From JANOBD01 sp031411495 (lineage in GTDB: Bacteria > Planctomycetota > Phycisphaerae > Tepidisphaerales > Tepidisphaeraceae): 64,000 nt of DNA. A program made the translations under genes and the position numbers. This document shows positions 10,001 to 15,948 of this stretch, piece by piece. Every line of letters begins with the position of its first letter. Within the stretch, counting starts at the first letter, position 1. The DNA is taken from contig JANOBD010000175.1 in NCBI GenBank assembly GCA_031411495.1, positions 186,001-250,000 of the forward strand, given 5' to 3'. Below the pieces are notes generated by a model. That model worked only from the letters and a program-made list of their open reading frames with translations. It made no database searches and was not told where the DNA came from.

Positions 10001-12193
10001 CGCGCCGCGATCTTCCTGCTCCTGCTCGCCGTGCCGTTCTCGGTCTGCATGGAGCGACTGCTGATCGCCAGCCCGAACGTCTACCGGCAGATCGCGGGGG
10101 TGGGATTGGTCTTCGCGATCATGACGGGCGCGCTCTGGACGTTTCATCCCGCGTTCAAGATCAGCTCCAGCCCGCTCATCATCATCCTGAGCTTCGCGAT
10201 CATCTTCATGTCGATCGTCGTCATCGGCGTCGTCTACCAGAAGTTCGACACCGAGCTGAAACAGATCCGCTCCGGCCGCGGCTCGAGCGAGACGGCCAAC
10301 TTCCTCCGCGCCAGCGTGCTGACCAATGCCGTCATGCTCGGCATCGCGAATATGCGCAAGCGGAAGATCCGCACCACGCTTACCGCGACCACGATCGTTC
10401 TGATCACTTTTGCAGTGCTCGTGTTCGCATCCGCCAGCAGCTTCCGCTCGACGACGTCGCTTCCCGCAGGCGTGAGCAGCGACCACCCCGGCCTGCTCAT
10501 GCGTCAGCGCGGCTTCCGGCCGATGCCGATCGATATCGTCAGCGAGCTGCGCGTCGTCTTCCCGGACAAGACCATCGTCGAGCGCTGGTGGAACACCAAC
10601 GCCGGCGACCCGAATGAACTGAACCTGATCGTCTCCACCGGCGAGAAGCAGCGCGTCGTCGGCCTGCCGGCGCTGCTGGGCCTGACGCCGGGCGAGAGCA
10701 GTCTGTCGCACATCGCCGACGCGATCGGCAAGGAAAAGTTCGCCCGGCTCGAGAACGGCGAAGAGGACATCATCTACCTGAGCAGCGACTCCGCGAAACA
10801 GCTCGGCGTGAAGGAAGGCGAGAAGGTCCGCACCGGCGGCATCGAGCTGGAAGTGGCCGGCATCTACGACGGCGCGGAGTTCGATCGTAAGGTCTTCACG
10901 CTCAGCGGCGAACCGATCACGCCACTCAAGTACGAGCGCAATGCCCTCGACGCCGGCGGGCGAAGCCTGTCCGACAACGCGGCCGAATCCATCACGATGG
11001 ATTCCGAGAGCGGCGGCGCGGAACTCTCCACCGTCTACCAGCACCTGCCCGCGTCACAGATGGCCATTCTTCCGGCTGCGGTGAGTCAAAGGCTCAACAA
11101 CGCGCGCCTCGCGACGGTGGCGACACGCTTTGACGACTCGAGCGTGTTCGTCGATCGCAACAACCGTATCGTTCCCGATGATCAGGCCAACGCCCTCAGC
11201 GAGGCCGAGCGAACCACGCAGCGGATCAACAAGGTCAAGCGGGTGAAGTGGGCGGCGGACGAAGTGGCGCGGCGGTTCACGATCGTGACCTACGCCGGCC
11301 TTGACGACGGCGTTCAGATCATCAGCGCCAGCACGCCGACGAAAATCACCGGCAGCCAGGTGGCGATTCCGCTCCTCATCGGCGGCCTGATCATCTTCAA
11401 CACGATGATGGGCTCGATCGCCGAGCGCAAACGTGAGATCCACATCTACACGAGCCTCGGACTCGCGCCGCTGCACGTCGGCGCGCTCTTCGTCGCCGAG
11501 GCGCTCACCTATGGCGTGATCGGCACCGTCTTCGGCTACATCATCGGGCAAGGCGTGGGCACGGCGATGCTGAAGCTCGGCTGGCTGGGAAGCATGACGC
11601 TCGACTACTCCGGGACGAGCGCGATGCTCACCATCGGGCTCATCCTGCTCGTCGTGCTGCTGAGCGCACTCGTGCCGGCACGGCTCGCGAGCAAGATCGC
11701 CGCCCCGAGCATCGAGCGCAGCTGGAAAGTGCCGGCCCCGAAGAACGACCAGATCATCGCGACGCTCCCCTTCACGATCAACCGCACGGCGGCCGAGGGC
11801 GTGGTGGCATATCTCGCGGAGTATTTCGAAGGACACAAAGAGGGAAGCATCGGCAAGTTCGCCACGGACGATGTGCAGGCGTTCGCCTGGACCGGGGAAG
11901 AGACCGAAAGCGGCGGCAAGCCCAGCCGCGGCGTGCAGACGACCGTCTGGCTTACGCCATTCGATCTTGGCGTACGCCAACACCTGATGCTGCTGATCCA
12001 TCCGGGCCAGTTCCCGGACATCTATGAAGTACAAGTCCTGCTGAGCCGGCTGAGCGGAGACGATGGGAGCTGGTATCGGATGAATCGATCGTTCCTCACG
12101 GAACTACGCAAGCAATTTCTGCAGTGGCGATCGCTTTCGCCCACGCGAATGCGGGAGTATGTGGAGGCGTCGAAGGCGCTGTTCAAGAGTTAA
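7079..12193 (+). CDS. Giant FtsX-like permease with degenerate M28-peptidase-like ectodomain
   Basis: 1704 residues from the ATG at 7079 (GAGGA upstream); the frame is open further left, but only antisense to PBP2. Signal peptide 1-27 (LLALLLLASFTYA). Residues about 30-320 resemble an M28 aminopeptidase with inserted PA domain: SGFGTRLPGTGGYEKTAGFL, LVYAGDCEY, ARAVIVLPDA, then VVPFDSTS, PGASQAVNVAAALSLARDL and FVFTGGDGISQLG. The usual zinc ligands (H-x-D, N-D-N, E-E) are replaced, so it should be catalytically dead. A coiled coil lies near 330-400 and a membrane cluster near 975-1065. FtsX/MacB permease segments lie near 1093-1125 and 1428-1545 (IAERKREIHIYTSLGL), followed by a C-terminal domain of about 150 residues. 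No ABC ATPase is adjacent. Confidence 0.85.
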   Translation: MIRLPSRMSGHWVALLALLLLASFTYAHPGFETDVRTISGFGTRLPGTGGYEKTAGFLREQLSQLPGVELREQAFDVMVPVTSRAVLKLGDGREVNVAPFWPAHTRLAATPIGGLKGKLVYAGDCEYASVPPANIRGNIAVIEARATDRFVRAFYFGARAVIVLPDASATNTDFDAFDLRTPSNLPRFYLDDQTLVDQLRSGADLGEVTLHVAADWKTIPATNFYALITPKGGIKPLTIKDKSTLAGATTFVVPFDSTSLVYDRAPGASQAVNVAAALSLARDLAAEMSAENPSITRPVMFVFTGGDGISQLGVRNVLLALAETPRTSRNEIAEIDEKLAALQAQRDRLTELKGEPWKLEPARDRDLIKRLISMVETDLAIQQDRLFRLRILPAESVTDDLRKQQKFYEDNQITLSGVRGALQTNPKELEQPSRRTMAVYYGQRALDRIAGSTELPGLIEQYTKRRQELQARIDLALWLADRTGRWKDKDGKFAEPTESDTSTRLMDVMIGLDLSDGGTRVGPMFQGAYLRHSAKQHIATYSDVFQNLVTALNKAPEERKPEEVEWAQWFGPIANSIDFEPLNTSRTPMSYVGATPASSELAMSWGTAGFSLMTLHDFRLSRDTPNDTLDRINLPRIRTQLDAVTSLMRHVLANTKFVNLSQILRNRNSFKGQVVGTAPGKPIPDLPLTGYLVSYQWTSNTLKIPTLQWDANYAIGVRRTEVHETDVEGRYRFEGFSRYPAQLRRAFVQAFYLEKGSGAIKAISDMGRSVADLSPFADLTTTINPLRSLPFECDEVTLVGLYDPRFLQGLGEVQLIDARRNTDAPRFSATLHNRVLASFFEPDSRNYYLFRYGQIGNRLILINMPENLEKADERSAKLGKGYTIEEARNIGPLALATARDFGQLDDKRLSDYRSAGVSSPLIDDLHSDAQVQLQTAKKAIENNDAVTAVRSGNGAWASEALVYSASKSMANDVIRAAIFLLLLAVPFSVCMERLLIASPNVYRQIAGVGLVFAIMTGALWTFHPAFKISSSPLIIILSFAIIFMSIVVIGVVYQKFDTELKQIRSGRGSSETANFLRASVLTNAVMLGIANMRKRKIRTTLTATTIVLITFAVLVFASASSFRSTTSLPAGVSSDHPGLLMRQRGFRPMPIDIVSELRVVFPDKTIVERWWNTNAGDPNELNLIVSTGEKQRVVGLPALLGLTPGESSLSHIADAIGKEKFARLENGEEDIIYLSSDSAKQLGVKEGEKVRTGGIELEVAGIYDGAEFDRKVFTLSGEPITPLKYERNALDAGGRSLSDNAAESITMDSESGGAELSTVYQHLPASQMAILPAAVSQRLNNARLATVATRFDDSSVFVDRNNRIVPDDQANALSEAERTTQRINKVKRVKWAADEVARRFTIVTYAGLDDGVQIISASTPTKITGSQVAIPLLIGGLIIFNTMMGSIAERKREIHIYTSLGLAPLHVGALFVAEALTYGVIGTVFGYIIGQGVGTAMLKLGWLGSMTLDYSGTSAMLTIGLILLVVLLSALVPARLASKIAAPSIERSWKVPAPKNDQIIATLPFTINRTAAEGVVAYLAEYFEGHKEGSIGKFATDDVQAFAWTGEETESGGKPSRGVQTTVWLTPFDLGVRQHLMLLIHPGQFPDIYEVQVLLSRLSGDDGSWYRMNRSFLTELRKQFLQWRSLSPTRMREYVEASKALFKS

Positions 12194-12194
12194 G

Positions 12195-12222
12195 TGCCGA
12201 ATGCCGAGTGCCGAGTGTCGAA
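12195..12222 (+). repeat. Left arm of the 28-nt terminal inverted repeat
   Basis: Begins two bases after the stop codon of the giant permease (12193). It is built of four copies of a 7-8 nt word (TGCCGAA, TGCCGAG, TGCCGAG, TGTCGAA). It pairs with 12585-12612 with one mismatch, and its last A belongs to the ATG of the four-helix-bundle gene. Confidence 0.85.
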
Positions 12223-12584
12223 TGGAAGAGAAGGTAAAACAGGATCTACGACTCCGTACGAAGCAGTTCGCACTGCGCGTCATCAAGCTGGTGGCCGCTC
12301 TTCCGTCGAACGCTGCTGGACGAGCTATTGGAAACCAGCTTGTTCGTAGCAGTACATCGGTTGCTGCAAACTATCGTGCTGCCTGCAAAGCCCGATCTCG
12401 TGCAGAGTTCATTGCCAAGATCGGCGTTGTCGAAGAAGAAGCAGACGAGTCTTGCTTTTGGCTCGAGATGATCGTTGATGCGGAGTTGTTACCGGCCAAT
12501 CGTGTGGCCGCACTATTGAAGGAGGCTAATGAGCTTGTGTCGATCATGGCGGCATCTCGAATTACCGCTAAACGCCGGAGTTAA
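12222..12584 (+). CDS. Four-helix-bundle protein (23S rRNA IVP / Avd-like)
   Basis: 120 residues, closely matching the free-standing S23/IVP four-helix-bundle family: LRTKQFALRVIKLVAALP, IGNQLVRSSTSVAANYRAA, ARSRAEFIAKIGVVEEEADE and LLKEANELVSIM are family landmarks. Relatives are encoded in 23S rRNA intervening sequences and include Avd, the basic pentameric accessory protein of diversity-generating retroelements that binds nucleic acid. No reverse transcriptase or variable repeat is near. The ATG at 12222 overlaps the left inverted-repeat arm by one base, and the repeat word supplies the only SD-like GAG upstream. Codon choice looks less GC-biased than in its neighbours, in keeping with transfer. 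Confidence 0.9.
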   Translation: MEEKVKQDLRLRTKQFALRVIKLVAALPSNAAGRAIGNQLVRSSTSVAANYRAACKARSRAEFIAKIGVVEEEADESCFWLEMIVDAELLPANRVAALLKEANELVSIMAASRITAKRRS

Positions 12585-12612
12585 TTCGGCACTCGGCACT
12601 CGGCATTCGGCA
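12585..12612 (-). repeat. Right arm of the 28-nt terminal inverted repeat
   Basis: Starts on the base after the TAA of the four-helix-bundle gene and ends five bases before the ATG of the OPT-like gene (12618). It therefore occupies the position where that gene's ribosome-binding site would lie. Reverse complement matches the left arm at 27/28. Confidence 0.85.
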
Positions 12613-12617
12613 TTCAC

Positions 12618-14603
12618 ATGAAGGAAGACAAGGAACTCAAAGAATTCCGCGACCTCATGCCCGCCCCCGACCGCTGGGAGGACGGCTTTGGTCTCAAGGC
12701 CATGATCGGCGGGCTCTTCGTCGGGCTGATCATGACGCCGGCCTCCATGTACATGGGGCTGGTCACCGGCGCGTCCGTCGGGTCGGCGGCGCAGTGGGTG
12801 ACCGTCATCCTTTTCCTCGAAGTCGCGCGCCGCTCGTTCACCGTGCTCGGACGCGCGGAAATATACATTTTGTACTACATGGCCGGCGCCTCGCTCGTCG
12901 CCGGCGCGGGCCCGCTGCTCTGGCAGCAGTTTCTGGTTCAATCGGAATCGATGCGGGCGTTCAACGTGGCCGACCGGATCCCGCCCTGGGTCGCGCCGCA
13001 GTCGCCGGATGTGCTGGGGTTGCGCAGCTTCTTCCACCCCGCGTGGTACATCCCGATCGGGTTGATCGCGGTCGGGCAGGTCTTGCAGCGGCTGGATCAG
13101 TTCGGGCTCGGGTACGTGATGTATCGCATCGCATCCGATGTCGAGAAACTTCCGTTCCCGATGGCGCCCGTCGGCGCGCAGGGTGTCATGGCGTTGGCCG
13201 ATGCCTCCAGCGGTAAGGAGACGTGGCGCTGGCGCGTCTTTTCCTTCGGCGGCATGCTGGGGATCGCGTTCGGCGCGGTCTACTTCGCGATGCCGGCCGT
13301 CAGCGGCGCGCTGCTGGGCACGCCGATCCAGATCTTCCCGCTCCCCTTCTTCGACGGCACGCCCAACACCGAAGACTTCCTGCCCGCCGTGCCGATGATG
13401 CTCAGCTTCGACCTGGGCATCCTGATCGCCGGCATGGTGCTGCCGTTCTGGGCGATGGTCGGCAGCTTCGTCGCGTTGCTGATCTGCATCACCGCCAACC
13501 CGATCCTGCATCACTACGGCATCCTGCAGAACTGGGAACCGGGCGTGGGCGCGGTGAAAACCATCCAGGTCAACACGCTCGACTTCTACTTCAGCTTCGG
13601 GCTCGGTTTGCTGGCCGCGATCGCGCTCATCGGCTTCTGGCACGTCTTCCGCGGCCTGGTGACGAGCAAAAAGGAAGGCGGCGCAGACTGGAAAGCGCTG
13701 CTGAATCCGCCCATCGGCCGCGGCGACTTTTCCATCTGGATCGCCGCGGGCATCTACATGCTCACGATGGCGACGACCATCACCATCGTTTACTTCATGC
13801 TCCGCCATGCCGCCAACGTCGGCATGGGTTCACCCATCACGTGGAAACTGATGGCGATATTCGTCTTCTATGGCTTCATCTACACACCGATCATCAGCTA
13901 CGTCAGCGCGCGGCTCGAAGGCATCATCGGGCAAACCGTTCAGATCCCGTTCATCAAGGAAGCGACGTTCATCCTCTCCGGCTACCAGGGCGTGGCGATC
14001 TGGTTCACGCCGTTCCCGGCGCAAAACTACGGCGCGCAGACGCTCTACTTCCGCAAGACCGAACTCACCGGCACCAGCTTCCGCAGCCTGATCAAGGCGG
14101 AGGCGTTCGTGTTGCCGATCACGATCGTCTCGCTGATCGTCTTCAGCCATTTCATCTGGCGAATCGCGCCAGTGCCGAGCAGCGCGTTCCCCTATGCCGA
14201 GAAGTTCTGGGAACTAGAGTCCTACCGGCAAGGCCTGTTCATCAGCAGTACGCTGCCGGGCAACGAGCACAGCGTCTTCGCCGAGGCGTTCAAGCCGCTA
14301 TATGTGGCATGCGGGCTATCGATCGCGCTGGCCTTGTACGCGACGATGAGCTTCCTGGGCCTGCCGATCCTGATGGTGTACGGCGTGGTGCGCGGGCTCG
14401 ACCAGTCGCAGCCGATGGTGATCGTCCCGCAGTTCATCGGCGCCATGCTCGGCCGCTACTATTTCAAGAAGCGCTTCGGCAGCATGTGGGCGCAGTACAT
14501 CATCGTGTTCTATGCCGGCTACCAGGCGGGTACGGGGCTCATCACAATGCTGAGCCTGGGGCTGGTGTTCATGAGCAAGGCCGTGATTCAGTCGGCGTAT
14601 TGA
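12618..14603 (+). CDS. OPT-like polytopic transporter (peptide-transporter type)
   Basis: 661 residues, about 14-16 hydrophobic segments. The opening (APDRWEDGFGLKAMIGGLFV, then TPASMYMGLVTG and WVTVILFLEVARRSFTVL) is that of a planctomycete/archaeal membrane family annotated as oligopeptide-transporter (OPT) like or DUF6785. True OPT proteins are proton-coupled peptide or metal-siderophore symporters; whether this branch transports peptides is unproven. The start is fixed by position: the repeat arm ends five bases upstream, so no normal Shine-Dalgarno is visible and the gene's native leader may have been displaced. It is followed at once by a second repeat element at 14604. Confidence 0.65.
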   Translation: MKEDKELKEFRDLMPAPDRWEDGFGLKAMIGGLFVGLIMTPASMYMGLVTGASVGSAAQWVTVILFLEVARRSFTVLGRAEIYILYYMAGASLVAGAGPLLWQQFLVQSESMRAFNVADRIPPWVAPQSPDVLGLRSFFHPAWYIPIGLIAVGQVLQRLDQFGLGYVMYRIASDVEKLPFPMAPVGAQGVMALADASSGKETWRWRVFSFGGMLGIAFGAVYFAMPAVSGALLGTPIQIFPLPFFDGTPNTEDFLPAVPMMLSFDLGILIAGMVLPFWAMVGSFVALLICITANPILHHYGILQNWEPGVGAVKTIQVNTLDFYFSFGLGLLAAIALIGFWHVFRGLVTSKKEGGADWKALLNPPIGRGDFSIWIAAGIYMLTMATTITIVYFMLRHAANVGMGSPITWKLMAIFVFYGFIYTPIISYVSARLEGIIGQTVQIPFIKEATFILSGYQGVAIWFTPFPAQNYGAQTLYFRKTELTGTSFRSLIKAEAFVLPITIVSLIVFSHFIWRIAPVPSSAFPYAEKFWELESYRQGLFISSTLPGNEHSVFAEAFKPLYVACGLSIALALYATMSFLGLPILMVYGVVRGLDQSQPMVIVPQFIGAMLGRYYFKKRFGSMWAQYIIVFYAGYQAGTGLITMLSLGLVFMSKAVIQSAY

Positions 14604-14697
14604 GTGGGCAGTGGGCGGTGAACCGTGGGCAGTAAGATCATCAAGACCGACGCCATGCAGACCTCCGCCTGCCCACCGCCCACTGCCCACCGCCCAC
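14604..14697. repeat. Iterated GTGGGC inverted repeat between OPT-like gene and next ORF
   Basis: The left arm 14604-14620 is a perfect 17-bp inverted match to 14674-14690. Both sides iterate GTGGGC(A/G) beyond the core (to about 14633 on the left and 14697 on the right). The spacer of about 50 bp contains the ATG of the next gene. No ORF lies wholly inside. The layout resembles the 12195-12612 cassette minus its gene. Confidence 0.75.
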
Positions 14698-15554
14698 GTC
14701 TATCCTGGCACGGCTGGCAACTCGCCCTTCCCGAGGACTGGAGCCCGGTGAAAATCGAAGGCGACTGGAACAAAGGCTCCATCGTGATCGCCGACTTTCA
14801 TACCACGCGGCTCTTGATCCGGTGGCAAAGTGCGCCGAAGCGGAAGTTTGATGCCGATGCGTGGACCCGAAGCGCGATTGCCGCGGAAGTCGGGCAATTG
14901 ATGCTCGAAAAGTCGGTCGAGCATGTGCCGGGCGAATCATTCGCTGCCGGCCGGCTCTTCGTCGAGCCCGAGCCCCCCGGGCGTGACGTTTGGGTCGGGC
15001 AGTCGAGCGTGTCGAACCGGTTGTTGGAGGTCGTGCATCAGACCAAGTCCGTCAACACCCTTCTGCGCGATCAGCTCCTGCCCGCGCTTTCCGATCAGAA
15101 ACAGGACGGCTCGCTTCATTGGTCGATCTTCGACCTCTCCTGCACGATCCCGCCGGGATGGAAGCTCACCAGCCAGCGGCTGAACGCCGGCGACCTGACG
15201 CTTTCGTTTGGGATGAAGAACCGCGCGCTCATCGTCCGGCAACTCGCGCCCGCCAAGCTCGCGCTGGCGCGCCAGTCGCTCGAACGGTGGCTCGACGCAC
15301 AGCAGCGGATCTGGAAGAAGACCTATCGCGGCAACGGGAAGCCGGGTTCGGTCGAGATGCCATCGGAGACGCTCGCCGTCATTGGCCGAACACTCCGCCG
15401 GCGACGGCGGTTTTTTCTCGCGCGGTGGATGGCAAGCGAGCGTGTAACGCTGGCGGCGCAGGATCACGCGCGCGACCGGCTGGTGTTCGTCGATGCCGAT
15501 TCGTCCGAACTCGCGCGAGACATCCTCGCCACGGTCGGAAAGGACGCCGGCTGA
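14655..15554 (+). CDS. Unknown protein with internal duplication, first gene of PqqD/OGT/FtsX set
   Basis: About 299 residues. ATG 14655 lies in the loop of the GTGGGC inverted repeat, so the N-terminus (ACPPPTAHRPR) is translated repeat arm; the first conserved-looking part is LSWHGWQLALPEDW. The protein contains two similar halves: LALPEDW...NKGSIVIADFHTTRLLIRW and CTIPPGW...AGDLTLSFGMKNRALIVRQL, suggesting duplicated small beta domains. There is no signal peptide or membrane segment. It ends with a TGATG overlap onto the PqqD-like gene, so the two are translationally coupled. Family not recognised; a chaperone or adaptor for the PqqD-like partner is speculation. Confidence 0.7.
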   Translation: MQTSACPPPTAHRPRLSWHGWQLALPEDWSPVKIEGDWNKGSIVIADFHTTRLLIRWQSAPKRKFDADAWTRSAIAAEVGQLMLEKSVEHVPGESFAAGRLFVEPEPPGRDVWVGQSSVSNRLLEVVHQTKSVNTLLRDQLLPALSDQKQDGSLHWSIFDLSCTIPPGWKLTSQRLNAGDLTLSFGMKNRALIVRQLAPAKLALARQSLERWLDAQQRIWKKTYRGNGKPGSVEMPSETLAVIGRTLRRRRRFFLARWMASERVTLAAQDHARDRLVFVDADSSELARDILATVGKDAG

Positions 15555-15943
15555 TGTTCAATCGTCGTCCCAGGCCATCGAAGTTCACGCGCGAGCAGTC
15601 GCTGGCGATGAAGCCCATCCAGCTTGTCGAGGCAGAGTTGAAGCTCGATGAACAAGGCAACGGCAAGCTGGCCGTTCCCGTGCGGCCGACGCGGGTGGCG
15701 CGATGGTTCATCAAGGACGCCAAGCCGCGCACGAAGTCGTTCGAGCTCGATCCTGTCGGCGTGTTCGTCTGGAACGAAATCGACGGCAAAAAGAGTGTCG
15801 AGCAGCTCATCCGCAAGATCGCCAGCGAGTACAACCTCGAGCTGAGGCAGGCCGAGGCGTCGACGACCGCCTTTCTGAAAACGCTGATGACCAAGGGGCT
15901 GATCGGCATCCCCATCGATAAGGAATCTGGTAAGAAACGTTAG
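15554..15943 (+). CDS. PqqD-like (RRE-type winged helix) protein
   Basis: 129 residues; the core FELDPVGVFVWNEIDGKKSV followed by EQLIRKIASEYNLELRQAEA and FLKTLMTKGLIGIPI is the PqqD fold. PqqD domains bind leader peptides and present them to modifying enzymes (RiPP recognition elements). No radical-SAM enzyme or precursor peptide is adjacent. Start ATG 15554 shares one base with the upstream stop, and the stop is five bases before the TPR/glycosyltransferase gene, so these genes form one operon. A basic N-terminal extension (MFNRRPRPSKF) precedes the domain. Fold assignment is firm, target unknown. Confidence 0.85.
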   Translation: MFNRRPRPSKFTREQSLAMKPIQLVEAELKLDEQGNGKLAVPVRPTRVARWFIKDAKPRTKSFELDPVGVFVWNEIDGKKSVEQLIRKIASEYNLELRQAEASTTAFLKTLMTKGLIGIPIDKESGKKR

Positions 15944-15948
15944 CCGAT

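Larger units (their letters stand above)
12195..12612. mobile_element. IVS-like cassette: 28-nt inverted repeats exactly bounding a four-helix-bundle gene
   Basis: A 418-bp unit: left arm 12195-12222, ORF 12222-12584, right arm 12585-12612. The arms match as inverted repeats at 27 of 28 positions (single mismatch at 12218) and iterate the word GCCGAGT/GCCGAAT. The last base of the left arm is the A of the start codon, and the right arm starts on the base after the stop codon. The transcript would fold into a hairpin carrying one ORF, the same plan as 23S rRNA intervening sequences, but no rRNA is here. Mobility is inferred. Confidence 0.7.

Noticed and set aside
7757..11044. 1095-codon open frame on the minus strand
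   Set aside because: Arg/Asp/Val-rich shadow of the permease gene in GC-rich DNA; no domain and no start context.
12222..12584. Diversity-generating retroelement accessory gene (avd)
   Set aside because: No reverse transcriptase, template repeat or variable repeat is nearby; only the protein family is shared.
12195..12612. 23S rRNA intervening sequence
   Set aside because: The protein and terminal stem fit, but there is no rRNA sequence on either side, so it is called an IVS-like cassette instead.
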